This document shows positions 42,501 to 50,922 of a DNA stretch of 64,000 bases, in pieces. The DNA comes from Streptomyces clavuligerus (GTDB lineage Bacteria; Actinomycetota; Actinomycetes; Streptomycetales; Streptomycetaceae). The stretch spans positions 124,001-188,000 of the forward strand of contig NZ_CP027859.1 of assembly GCF_005519465.1 (NCBI RefSeq). Reading direction: 5' to 3'. A program made the translations under genes and the position numbers. The notes below the pieces were generated by a model. It saw nothing but the letters and a program-made list of their open reading frames with translations, was not told the DNA's origin and made no database searches. Position 1 is the stretch's first letter; each line of letters begins with the position of its first letter.

Positions 42501-43121
42501 TTCCTGGAGGCCGTCGAGGGGGTCGTGGAGGGAGAAGACGTTCTCGTTGTAGGGCTGGTAGACGGAGAAGGTGTCAATGCCGGGACCGAGGACGGTCAGA
42601 TACAGGGGGCCGCGTCCGGTGGGTTCGCTCCAGGAGCCGTCGGCGAGGTTCACCTTGCGTCCGGCGCGGGTGACGGTCATGGCCGCGCCGGGTTCGGCGG
42701 GGGGTTGCAGAAAGGGGCTGGTGCCGTTCTGACGGTCGAGGTAGTCGCTGTCGACGACCCAGGCGTCGGCGCTGCGGCCGGTGGCGGGGCCGCTGTAGCG
42801 GACGACGAGCCAGCGGTTGGGGACGAGGGGCAGGGCGGTGGTTCCGGTGAGGGTGTCGTAGGTGCCGTGCCGCAGGGCCTGCGGCATGCGCCACTGGAGG
42901 TAGGCGCCGTTGTTGCCGGTGGTGGTGGCGAAGTCGGGATCGGTGCCGGAGAACGGGCGCGGTTCGGGGGACACATTGAGGCCGAGGGCGTAGAAGTTCA
43001 GCTTCCAGCGCGCGAACTCGTGCGGTGCGGTGCGTACGGCGTCGTTGATGACGAGGGCGTCCACCTCGACGGGGACGACGAGGGCGGGGTCGGAGTCGGC
43101 GGCGGGGCTGCTGGCGGCCAT
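39534..43121 (-). CDS. uncharacterised 1195-residue protein of the six-gene operon
   Basis: No signal peptide, membrane segment or family recognised. The N-terminus reads ALVVPVEVDALVINDAVRTA and HEFARWKLNFYALGLNVSPE. The middle has WYSDPAQDILAVTPGTSFAE, a Thr/Gly repeat (TTTTGTTTGTTT), a helical segment (ITEALSELNTAQAQYDLAVT; ALQWRLYCTWWMSTLPLL), and many Trp/Tyr/Pro-rich beta-like stretches to the end (LTPPPDQAPR). PLYLMWKADYYAIPF and GYHYGLNPGPLPEPF suggest a large multidomain structural protein. The ATG follows AAGGAAG, eight bases after the stop of the upstream gene, so translation is probably coupled. A scaffold or assembly part is a guess from size and context. Confidence 0.75.
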   Translation of the reverse strand: MAASSPAADSDPALVVPVEVDALVINDAVRTAPHEFARWKLNFYALGLNVSPEPRPFSGTDPDFATTTGNNGAYLQWRMPQALRHGTYDTLTGTTALPLVPNRWLVVRYSGPATGRSADAWVVDSDYLDRQNGTSPFLQPPAEPGAAMTVTRAGRKVNLADGSWSEPTGRGPLYLTVLGPGIDTFSVYQPYNENVFSLHDPLDGLQEQETLSYLVTGWYSDPAQDILAVTPGTSFAEILASLGWSTTTTGTTTGTTTRSLYQGMVLDLAWNSTGPAPASPRPAPDAVDIAIGTSSDDALAALAPPPADPLAVRALLRGLLPALDTPGGHGEVTDTLHEAAFSQSWSGNLWTVNHDPATTPPPPVAPDPAVITEALSELNTAQAQYDLAVTTLSALQWRLYCTWWMSTLPLLPPQYRREQFRYQLDPTADGSLAQQVSAQTDTASTLKASIPTGDTPEELAAAITTANRHYGLDQMQLTLSRAGRTASYQSGDPVILTRGAQGTQPPAPLTGTTTLPCRFPDQLITGITFREQSITAADVAAVIPAIPNSSSGLPPELPSLVDEFFFLDGFNATSIAATQGWTDSATIDDLATAMADPADNALYDSADGAPPPYGTTVWSQPWTPLYLMWKADYYAIPFTTGTTPDWTFNGTDYQWNGTGAATAPRTYLGRSILTPQLTSTLAHQLTAYADRTTDPDTATALTRLAAQATEGDLLSQTMDGLTEQFALRVPQPGTNPPPALAPLIGQGYHYGLNPGPLPEPFTGWSPSGFQQLRSGQFTLTGLQIIDRFGRVLDLTPATSGATFTTAPDLTATASAVDGVPPALMVQLSPRLLQPARLTADTGTGTAHTARATAAEPTGDDTLLIGWVISNYADRALMIYSPAGDALGELLTTSAGVTWTPLPYTPYPTLDSLATDHPHLHNVLAPLTGPDPAAFTDLRTVIDTALAVINPTGGTDDQRLATLIGRPLALLRSRLTIELDGPPVTDPGWQYAFTPATPEFTTYPWNIRLGRDDRPTDGLVGYYRDDTYTTLFTDYLTAPTGYLTPITGNWPTLTADPTTTGLNLTLLTDPRNPVHVTTGILPTTAFQIPADLIQAALQRMNIPFRADPLLAPEQPPSDAGPQTGAVVLPRPIDKTQNWSWAQPTTAPAQNPPLTWTTYPTAPADTTAHLPGTPPVLRAGMLQLDQPLTPPPDQAPR

Positions 43122-43129
43122 GGGCTTCC

Positions 43130-45403
43130 TTACGCGGAGGCGGGCGGCCGGAAGGACTGCCGCAGGGGGGTTTGGACCATTTCGATGGCGAAGCCCGCCG
43201 GGGTGAGGCCCTCGGCGGGCAGATGACCGTCCAGTCCCTGGGTCAGGGCGGGAAGCAGCGGGGTGCCGCAGGTGGTGTCGGTCAGGTTCAGGACGCGGGC
43301 GGTGTTCCCCTCGGGCGCGGGCCGCAGATAGGCGGTGAAGCCGGGTCCGCCGGACAGGCCGGTGCCGAGTGCCTGGCCGATGTCGCCGGTCAGGGCCCGC
43401 AGTTCGATGAGGCCGTCCCCGTCGGTACCTTCCTCGATGCCGAAGGCGAGGCCGTGGTAGGGCTCGGCGAGGGTGACGGTGTCGGGGACGCCGTCGAAGA
43501 CGCAGAACAGGATCTGGGGGTCCAGCAGCGCGCGCCGCAGCAGGGGCAGGGGGCTGCCCGCGGCGGTGGCCCGGACGTCGAGGTCGGGCCAGCCGGAGAT
43601 CAGGGCTGAGCGGATCAGCAGGCCGCCGCGGAGCGGGGGGACGGGGACGGTGGTGGCGATGACGGCGGAGAGTTCCTGGTCGAGGCTGTGGGCGGTGGCG
43701 ATGCTGAGGGCTCCGTCGCTCAGGCCGATGATCCAGGTGGGGTCGACATAGCAGAAGCGGAGGGTTTCGGGCGGGAGGAGGTCGGGGTGGCCGATCAGGG
43801 AGGTGAAGGGGACGGTGGCCAGGGTGTGGAGGCGGGTGAGCCAGTCGGGTACGCCGGGTTCGGCGGCGGCGAGTTCGGCGGCGAGCGCTTCGCGGACCGC
43901 CGGGACGCCGGTGAGGGCGTGGAGCGTGGCGGCGAGTGCCGCGCCGGCCGGGTGCCCCGGAGCGCTTCCCGGTGGGCTCGTCAGCGGGGGCGGCGTGTCC
44001 GGGGCGGGCGTGTCCGGGGCGGGCGGGCGGACGAGGGAGCGGAGCCAGGCTTCTCCTCCGCCGGAGGCGGCGAGGGTGTCGAAGGCGTGCCGGGCGGGCT
44101 GGGACTGGAGCAGGGTGGTGAGGCAGGCCGGGGTGAGCCGGTCGGCGGTCAGGCCGGTCGCGGCCATGCGCTGGGCCAGGGTGGTGAGCCAGGTGCGGGC
44201 GGTGCGGCGCAGCCGGGTCAGGGCGGTGCGGAATTCGGTGTCGGCGAGTGCGGTGAGGCGGCCGAGGGTGAAGGCGGCGGCGACGCCGGTGTCGTAGACG
44301 CCCCACTGTTCGTCGTAGACGAGGGCTCGGTCGGCGGACGGCAGGGGTGTGCCGGTCAGGTCAGCGGGCCAGGGCGCGGGCGGGACGGGGGTCAGCGGGC
44401 CGCGGTACCAGGCGAAGGTGGTCTCCCCGGTGCCCGTGGTGTAAGGCAGGGGGACATGGCCGGCGTTGAGGCGGTCGGTCGCGGCGCTGGTCGCGTCGTC
44501 GGGGGCGGGTGGTGCCGTGGTGGGGGTCAGCCTCAGCAGCAGGGCGTCCGGGTCGTCGAGGCCGGGGGCGACGAGTGCGGCCATGAGGTCGGCGAAGCTC
44601 TCCCCGGGGCCGGTCTGTGAGGTGAAGGACCAGGTCCACAGGGATACCGCGCGGACATCGCGTCCGGGCGGGGTGCCGCCGGGGAGAGCGGCGGTGAGCC
44701 CCTCCACGGAGATCAGGTGGACGGTGCAGCGTCCCGTCCCGGACGGGGGGAGGCGGTTGCCGACCACCACCGCGTAGGAGCCCGCCGCCGTCTCCTCGCC
44801 CCGGGGGGCCGCGGGAGCGGGGGCGATCTCGCGGGCGTGGGCGAGGGCGGGGAGTTCGTCGGCGCGGGGCAGGACGCGGGTGAAGGTCTGCGCCGGGATG
44901 CGGATCGTGGCGCAGGAGCTCTGGAGGATGTCCGCAGGGACGGTGGCGGTGTCGATGGCGGGGACCTGGACATCGCCTTCGGCTCCGGCCAGCAGGTACT
45001 GGACCGTCATGGTGTCGACCGCGCCGCGGGCCAGCGGGTCGTTGGGGAGTTCGTGCTCGGCGAAGACGGCGACGGCCAGCCACGGCATTCCCGCCGCCCC
45101 TGATCCGCTGGGCCGCGCCCAGGGCAGGAATGGGACGGTGAGGGTGATGTGGGGCAGTACGGAGGTGTAGTCGCCGGTGCTGCCGTCCGCGGGGAACACG
45201 GCGCGGACATCGGCGGGGTCGAGGGCGAACTGCGGGGCCCGTACCTCGATGTCCTGGGCGGCGGTGAGCGCGTCGCTGTCGTTGACGCCGGACAGGACCT
45301 GGCTGACGCCGATGCTGTAGGTGCCCGGGGCCAGGTCCGGCACCTGGTTGTCGTGGAAGGCGATGGTCAGGCTGTCTGCGGTGTCACCGGTCGGATCGGG
45401 CAT
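43130..45403 (-). CDS. uncharacterised 757-residue protein of the six-gene operon
   Basis: No recognised family or export signal. The N-terminal ~130 residues look like a jelly-roll or Ig-like domain (SLTIAFHDNQVPDLAPGTYS; HITLTVPFLPWARPSGSGAA). The middle contains a helical linker with WLTTLAQRMAATGLTADRLT, and the C-terminal third has beta text (GLLIRSALISGWPDLDVRAT; DPQILFCVFDGVPDTVTLAE; GFTAYLRPAPEGNTARVLNL). The ATG follows GGAGGAC by six bases. It begins 67 bases after the DUF6603-type gene stop and ends eight bases before the next start. Likely a partner of the 1195-residue protein. Confidence 0.75.
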   Translation of the reverse strand: MPDPTGDTADSLTIAFHDNQVPDLAPGTYSIGVSQVLSGVNDSDALTAAQDIEVRAPQFALDPADVRAVFPADGSTGDYTSVLPHITLTVPFLPWARPSGSGAAGMPWLAVAVFAEHELPNDPLARGAVDTMTVQYLLAGAEGDVQVPAIDTATVPADILQSSCATIRIPAQTFTRVLPRADELPALAHAREIAPAPAAPRGEETAAGSYAVVVGNRLPPSGTGRCTVHLISVEGLTAALPGGTPPGRDVRAVSLWTWSFTSQTGPGESFADLMAALVAPGLDDPDALLLRLTPTTAPPAPDDATSAATDRLNAGHVPLPYTTGTGETTFAWYRGPLTPVPPAPWPADLTGTPLPSADRALVYDEQWGVYDTGVAAAFTLGRLTALADTEFRTALTRLRRTARTWLTTLAQRMAATGLTADRLTPACLTTLLQSQPARHAFDTLAASGGGEAWLRSLVRPPAPDTPAPDTPPPLTSPPGSAPGHPAGAALAATLHALTGVPAVREALAAELAAAEPGVPDWLTRLHTLATVPFTSLIGHPDLLPPETLRFCYVDPTWIIGLSDGALSIATAHSLDQELSAVIATTVPVPPLRGGLLIRSALISGWPDLDVRATAAGSPLPLLRRALLDPQILFCVFDGVPDTVTLAEPYHGLAFGIEEGTDGDGLIELRALTGDIGQALGTGLSGGPGFTAYLRPAPEGNTARVLNLTDTTCGTPLLPALTQGLDGHLPAEGLTPAGFAIEMVQTPLRQSFRPPASA

Positions 45404-45470
45404 GCGGGTGTCCTCCGCGTCGGTCGGGTTGCCTTCCCGGGCCCCCAGGGGCTGGTCGCGAGCGGCAGGG

Positions 45471-48400
45471 TCAGGGGGCCGGCAGGAGCAGGGGGTCGTC
45501 CAGGAGGACGGCCCCGGTCTCGGCCGCATAGGTGTCCAGGGTGCCGTCGGCACCCGGGCCGGGGCTCCGGCCCAGTGCGCCGAGCGCGTCGTAGAGGCTG
45601 GTGCGGGCGGTGACGGCGGTGCCGGCCGCGATCTCGGTGCCGATGAGTGCGGCGGTGCCCGGGGTGTCCACCGGTGAGGGCTCGGGTGCGGGCGCGCCGG
45701 GGGTCAGCGGGCAGGCGGCTTCCGGTTCGAGATCGGTGGCGGCGAGCAGGCTCTCGGCCACCGGGCCGGGAGAGAAGCCCGGTACCGGCGGCGGAACCGT
45801 GATTTCCAGTCCGGTCGTCCGGGCCAGCAGTTGCTGGCCCGGATCGGGGACCTGCGGCGGGCCGGGCGGGCCCCACAGAGCGGCCGGCACGCTCCCGGAG
45901 ACGGCCGACACCTGCCAGGAGGACACGTCCGGGGTCTGTCCCCCGGTCGTGACGGTGACGGTCTGGGTGGAGGCGATGGCACTGAGGCCCATGGGACGCA
46001 CATCGACCGGTTCCCCCGTGGCCGCGGTGGCCCCGCAGAACACCGCCGTCGTCACCGGGGCCGCCGACTGAGTGGTGAAGGTGAAGCCCGCCGGGCTCAC
46101 CCGCCAGGCGCTCACGGTGTCCGCGTCGGCGGGCAGCAGCCCCGCCACCGGCGTGAGTGCCACCGGCGACGGCGGCAGCAGGGCGAGGAACGCGGCCCAG
46201 TCGACAGGGGGCGGCGGAGCGGCCTTCGCCGCGCCGAAGGACACGGTGAACGACAGGAACCACAGATGCACCGTCACTGTTCCGCCGGTCGGCGGGCCGA
46301 ACAGGTGCACCTCCGCCCCCAGCTCGACCTTCAGGGTGGTGTGGATGAACCACCAGTCGATCCGGTACGACACCCCGACGGTGACGCCGACCGCGACATC
46401 GAAGGCGAACGGGGCCCACTGGAGCAGCAGGTCAGCGTGGGCCGTGAACCAGGCGCGCAGCCCGCCGGTGTGGAACACCACATCGAGTGCCCCGCCCGCC
46501 ATGACCGCGCCGGGGGTGAGGGCCGCGTACGCCTTTCCCGACACCGTCACCGTCGAGTCGACGGTCCAGGAGAACCCGACCCGGGGCAGCACCGGATACC
46601 AGGCGGGCACCCGGAACGCCGGATGGTAGCCACCGGCGGTCATCACGAAGTCTCCCGCGTGTCCGCTGCCGTCGAACCACAGGAAGAAGGCGAATCCGCC
46701 GCTGAGCACACAGGCCCGGTCGATCAGGAAGGAGTCGGGGGTCAGATCGGCGCTGATCGCCAGCCGTGCCTGGGACTGGCGGTACACGGCCTCCAGTTGC
46801 AGACCGACCTTCGCGTACGCCTGGTCGACGGCCGCGTTCTGCGGGAACGTGGCCTCTCCGAGGCCCAGCAGCGCCAGGGTGAACTCGTCCCCGAACTCCA
46901 GCAGGACCAGTGCCCGGGAGCGGATCCACTGGAACGAGGTGAAGTCGGCGCCCGCCGCCAGCCAGATCTCACCGGGCCGGGGCGTGATCCAGGGGTCGCT
47001 GCCCTGGATGAGGGAGGTGAGGACGGACAGGGGGGTTCCGCCGGACGTGCTCCACACCTCGGGGTTGAGCAGGGGGAAGTCCGCGACCTCGGTCCGGTCC
47101 GGGACCCGTACGGCTCCGTTCATCCCGAATCCGGCGGCGAACCCGGTCAGGACGAACGGTGCCGGCCCGACCGCCGCCACCGAGGCCCGGGCGAAGACGA
47201 ACAGCAGGGGCGAGCCCGCCACGGGGTGCTCGTACATGCCCACCGCGCGGGCCGAGAAGCGGCGGGTGGACAGGGCCAGCGCGCCGCCGACCGACAGGTC
47301 GTATCCGTCGTCCGGGGTCATGGTCACCAGTGCGCCGCCGATCTCGACCGGCGGGCGGCGGAAGTCGACACCCAGGCCGTCCAGCCGGAACGAGGGCACC
47401 ACCGTGTCGCTGGTCAGCGGGAAGCCGATGCCGAGCCCCTGCACCGCCACGGCCAGCCCGTCGACCCGCAGGACGCCGTCGATCAGCACCCACACGTCCG
47501 GATCGGCGTATCCCAGCCCCAGCCGCTGCACCGAGATCGGTCCGAAACTCCGCTGGATGGGCACCCACAGCACCAGCGGGACCGCTGTCCCTGCCACCGC
47601 GCCCGGGACCGGGTCGGCGGGGGGCTCGGTGTCACCGGTGGTGAACGCGGCCACCATCGCGGGCTGCGGGGTGCCCGCCACGGTGTAGAACACGGACACC
47701 ACCAGCCCGGCGGGCAGTTCCTGAGCGGGGAACAGCGGCCACTGTGAGCCGAACGCACTGATCATCGAGTTGAAGCCGCTGATCTGATCGGCGGTCAGAT
47801 CCTGTGCGGCGGCGACCGTCTGCACTCCGGTGAGGCCCAGATCGGCCGAGTCGGGGATCAGCCCCGCCAGCAGCGGCAGATCCGACAGCCGTACGGAGAC
47901 GGTCGCGTTTATCAGCCCCGCGTACGCGAACGAGCCGTCCGTGCCCCGGGCGGCGGTGAACACGGCCTGCACGCTCTGGGTCGCCCCTGTCACCACCAGC
48001 AGACCCCGCGCGCTGTCATAGGCGCAGCCGATCTGGGTGAGGACCGGGACGAACGCCTCCGGTATCCCGGACAGGTCCAGGCCGAACACCTTCGCCAGGT
48101 CGGCGAAGGACACCCCGGGGTCGGCCTCGGCGGACGCGGTGAAAACCGTCGAGGTGGCATCCTGGGCGAAGGCGACCGTGAAGTTCAGCACGCTCTCCTG
48201 CCCTGTCACCGATGACGTGTACGGCAGGGTGAGCACGCCGGTGAACGAGGGGTCGTAGCCGTCGGCTTCGTTGTGGTCCAGTGCGGCGGTCACGGTGAGC
48301 CCGGCTGTCACTCCGGCCAGCGGGAAGGCTCCGGAGACGGCGAACTCGAAGTGCTCCCCCTCCGAGTCGAAGGCCAGGGCGAGCCCCCGCAGCGTCAGGC

Positions 48401-49712
48401 TCGCCACCGGGGCGGGTACCTGAGCGCTGAAGACATCGGCCAGGACGGTGTCGAAGTCGCTGATCGAGAGCGTGTATCCGGGGATCAGTTCCCCGCTGAA
48501 CTGCCAGCTCTGCCCGGCCGTGTAGAGCGCGGAGAGGCGGACGGCGGCCTTTCCGATCATCCACAGGGTGAGGACGTCGACCTGGTCGGGGGGTGCGTCG
48601 GTGCCCGCGGCCTCGATCTGGACCGCGTTCAGGGAGAACGACGGGATGATCTGCCAGGCGCCGGTCAGGTCGATCTGCATGCCGTAGCCGCGTGTGGGCA
48701 CATCGAGCCAGCACGCCAGCTCCTTGATCTCCAGGTCGGGCAGTCCGGCACCGGCCAGGCCCAGGGCCTCCCAGATCGCCGACAGCCTGATGGTGTCGGC
48801 CAGCCGGATGTCCATGGACTGCACGGAGGCCACCGTGCCGTTCCGGGCGAGCTGCAGACCGGCGTTCCACCGGGCGCCGCCCAGGGTCATGCCCGTCACC
48901 AGCGCGGTGTCCACATCCGTTCCGCGTACGGAGTAGCGGGCGCGGATGTCGTTCAGCTCGAACAGCCCCGGGATCAGGGTGAGGGAGTCCGCAATGCGGA
49001 CCTCGGACCAGGACACCGTGATGCTGCCCGGGGCGGCGGGGGCCAGGGTGTAGGCGAGGTCCGTCAGCGCCAGTGGGAGGACGGGGGTGATCCCGGGGGT
49101 CCCGAAGGCGGATTCGGGCGGTCTGGGAGTGATCTCCGGCAGGTCGCTGGTGTTTGGCAGGGTGATCCCGGGTGCCCCGTCGGCGATCAGCTGCACCCCC
49201 GCCGACACGCCCGCGCTGCCCGGCACCGGGAACCCGCGCAGATACAGCAGGTGGGAGGGGTCCCAACTCACCGCGAGCCAGGCGCCGATGCCCGCGTTGC
49301 CCGTGCCCTCGATGCCGCCCCAGATGGGTTCGATCGACAGGGCGAGGGCCAGGCCGGTGATGTCCGGCTGCCAGTCGTGCAGGAATGTCAGATCCGCTCC
49401 GTCCCAGGCCGCCGGGAGCACCCAGCCCGTCAGCCCGGCGTCGGCGCGGAAGCCGGTGACATCGACGCCGGAGGGGTCGGCGAAGAACTCCACCGTCCCG
49501 GTGCGGGACGCGTCCGCGAAGACGATCGAGCCGGAGAAGGAGAGCGCCGTCGTGTCGATGTCCTGGACGTCGGTGACTGTCAGTGTGCCGCTGCCCAGAT
49601 ATGCGGTGAACAGATCGACAGCGGGCGGAAGGTCCAGTTCCGAAGCGGAGAGGGTGAATTCCCCGCCCGGCGGCGGGAACTTCTCGCGCAGGGCGTCAAC
49701 CGTCAGTGCCAC
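45471..49712 (-). CDS. DUF6603-type giant protein
   Basis: A 1413-residue beta-rich protein without a signal peptide. WVPIQRSFGPISVQRLGLGY and ADPDVWVLIDGVLRVDGLAV, followed by VQGLGIGFPL, are the kind of text found in DUF6603 proteins of actinobacteria, near residues 705-770. Before it come repeated amphipathic beta elements (VTDVQDIDTTALSFSGSIVF; LALALSIEPIWGGIEGTGNA; SLTLRGLALAFDSEGEHFEF). After it come GAGADFTSFQW-like strands and a hydrophobic stretch (LLLQWAPFAFDVAVGVTVGV; YRIDWWFIHTTLKVELGAEV) that could contact membrane. The GTG follows GAGGAG. It starts 28 bases after the metallo-hydrolase stop. Function of the family is unknown; the alternating pattern suggests an elongated beta scaffold. 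Confidence 0.8.
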   Translation of the reverse strand: MALTVDALREKFPPPGGEFTLSASELDLPPAVDLFTAYLGSGTLTVTDVQDIDTTALSFSGSIVFADASRTGTVEFFADPSGVDVTGFRADAGLTGWVLPAAWDGADLTFLHDWQPDITGLALALSIEPIWGGIEGTGNAGIGAWLAVSWDPSHLLYLRGFPVPGSAGVSAGVQLIADGAPGITLPNTSDLPEITPRPPESAFGTPGITPVLPLALTDLAYTLAPAAPGSITVSWSEVRIADSLTLIPGLFELNDIRARYSVRGTDVDTALVTGMTLGGARWNAGLQLARNGTVASVQSMDIRLADTIRLSAIWEALGLAGAGLPDLEIKELACWLDVPTRGYGMQIDLTGAWQIIPSFSLNAVQIEAAGTDAPPDQVDVLTLWMIGKAAVRLSALYTAGQSWQFSGELIPGYTLSISDFDTVLADVFSAQVPAPVASLTLRGLALAFDSEGEHFEFAVSGAFPLAGVTAGLTVTAALDHNEADGYDPSFTGVLTLPYTSSVTGQESVLNFTVAFAQDATSTVFTASAEADPGVSFADLAKVFGLDLSGIPEAFVPVLTQIGCAYDSARGLLVVTGATQSVQAVFTAARGTDGSFAYAGLINATVSVRLSDLPLLAGLIPDSADLGLTGVQTVAAAQDLTADQISGFNSMISAFGSQWPLFPAQELPAGLVVSVFYTVAGTPQPAMVAAFTTGDTEPPADPVPGAVAGTAVPLVLWVPIQRSFGPISVQRLGLGYADPDVWVLIDGVLRVDGLAVAVQGLGIGFPLTSDTVVPSFRLDGLGVDFRRPPVEIGGALVTMTPDDGYDLSVGGALALSTRRFSARAVGMYEHPVAGSPLLFVFARASVAAVGPAPFVLTGFAAGFGMNGAVRVPDRTEVADFPLLNPEVWSTSGGTPLSVLTSLIQGSDPWITPRPGEIWLAAGADFTSFQWIRSRALVLLEFGDEFTLALLGLGEATFPQNAAVDQAYAKVGLQLEAVYRQSQARLAISADLTPDSFLIDRACVLSGGFAFFLWFDGSGHAGDFVMTAGGYHPAFRVPAWYPVLPRVGFSWTVDSTVTVSGKAYAALTPGAVMAGGALDVVFHTGGLRAWFTAHADLLLQWAPFAFDVAVGVTVGVSYRIDWWFIHTTLKVELGAEVHLFGPPTGGTVTVHLWFLSFTVSFGAAKAAPPPPVDWAAFLALLPPSPVALTPVAGLLPADADTVSAWRVSPAGFTFTTQSAAPVTTAVFCGATAATGEPVDVRPMGLSAIASTQTVTVTTGGQTPDVSSWQVSAVSGSVPAALWGPPGPPQVPDPGQQLLARTTGLEITVPPPVPGFSPGPVAESLLAATDLEPEAACPLTPGAPAPEPSPVDTPGTAALIGTEIAAGTAVTARTSLYDALGALGRSPGPGADGTLDTYAAETGAVLLDDPLLLPAP

Positions 49713-49740
49713 AGCCGTACACTCCTCGCGTCCGGGTGGA

Positions 49741-50922
49741 TCAGGGGTTGCCGGTCTGGGTCAGGGTGTATTTCCCCGTGCCGTCGAAGCTGAGCACCAC
49801 ATGGCTTCCCGGCCAGGCGGGCGGTGTCTTCTTGGGCACCGGGGCCGAACCCGGGTCCCTGAACGCCGTCGTATAGAGGTCGCCCGAGTAACCGGGGACG
49901 ATCTCGTACAGGTTGTAGTCGGCGGCGAGAGGTGCCTCGGAGCTGCCCGCGGGGCCTGACTTCTTCGGACGGTCGTACTGCATGTAGTCATGGGCCGGCG
50001 CCTGACCCAAAGTGACCGACGCCGTGCTCAGAATGGAGTCCAGCGTCGTTTTGTCGGGAAGGCCGTGCGAGGAGTTCGTCGCGCTGACGATGAGCCCGGT
50101 GGGACCGATGGTCTTGATCCAGTCCGAGCCGGAGGAAGTGGGACTGCCGTGATGGCCGACCTTGAGCCATTTCCCGGCGGCGGCGGTGGGGAACATCCAG
50201 GTGTTGCCCTGCGCTCGCGCCAGGATCTCCCGTTCCGTCTCCGTGGTCGCGTCACCGGTCAGATAGACGCAGTGGTTCAGTGAGGGGTTCGCCGGGTCGG
50301 TCTGGAGCAGCAGGACAAGACTGCGGCCGTTCCTGTCGAGCGCGGTCGGGCCCTTCAACGTGCCATTGGCCTTCCGCTTGTTCGAGGACTGCACGGGGTT
50401 GCCACGCTCGTTGACACCGAGCAGGGAGACGGTGGCCGTGCCCACCGTGATGGTGTTCTGCCGTGTCGTACCCGGCAGGAACGTGGCGCCGGTCCCGGCC
50501 CGTACCCGCTGGTCGAGGAAGGCTCCGGTGTTTGGGCCGTATTCGAAGCTCTCGCCGCCGTACCAGACCTGGTTGATCTGGATGGTGGGGACGATCGGCG
50601 GGGAATCGACGAAGGCTTCCTCCTCCAGGACCTCGGTGGGAGGCCTGAGGGCGAGCAGCTTGTACAGCTGGTTGTAGTGATCGACATGCCCATGGGTGAG
50701 AAAGAGATGGTCCAGCACATAGGGGCCGCCGGTACCACCGCTCGCCTTGTCGAGATACTCCTGAAAGACCTTCAGGACCTCCGGATATGTTTCCGCCGAG
50801 CCTTTTGTCGATCCGTAGTCGATGAGGATCAGTTTTCTGGTGGCCGGGCTCGCCTGATCGTCGAGGTAGACCAGGATTCCGTCACCCTGGCCGACATTCA
50901 TGAAGACAACATCGACGAGCAC
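49741..50922 (-). CDS. ComEC/Rec2-like metallo-beta-lactamase hydrolase
   Basis: A 393-residue MBL-fold protein. VDVVFMNVGQGDGILVYL is the family start; LILIDYGST the first metal-adjacent strand; LFLTHGHVDHYNQLYKLL gives HxHxDH at residues 77-82; VYLTGDATTETER the GD motif; WLKVGHHGSPTSSGSDWI the HHGS motif typical of the ComEC C-terminal nuclease domain; and LIVSATNSSHGLPDKTTL the last His. All metal ligands are present. No membrane domain is attached. First gene of the six-gene minus-strand operon; the GTG start follows GGAGGGG. Likely a nuclease or phosphoesterase. Confidence 0.88.
   Translation of the reverse strand: MLVDVVFMNVGQGDGILVYLDDQASPATRKLILIDYGSTKGSAETYPEVLKVFQEYLDKASGGTGGPYVLDHLFLTHGHVDHYNQLYKLLALRPPTEVLEEEAFVDSPPIVPTIQINQVWYGGESFEYGPNTGAFLDQRVRAGTGATFLPGTTRQNTITVGTATVSLLGVNERGNPVQSSNKRKANGTLKGPTALDRNGRSLVLLLQTDPANPSLNHCVYLTGDATTETEREILARAQGNTWMFPTAAAGKWLKVGHHGSPTSSGSDWIKTIGPTGLIVSATNSSHGLPDKTTLDSILSTASVTLGQAPAHDYMQYDRPKKSGPAGSSEAPLAADYNLYEIVPGYSGDLYTTAFRDPGSAPVPKKTPPAWPGSHVVLSFDGTGKYTLTQTGNP

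Noticed and set aside
45831..47747. 638-residue open frame on the plus strand
   Set aside because: Antisense to the DUF6603-type gene; arginine/histidine-rich shadow translation with no ribosome site or domain.
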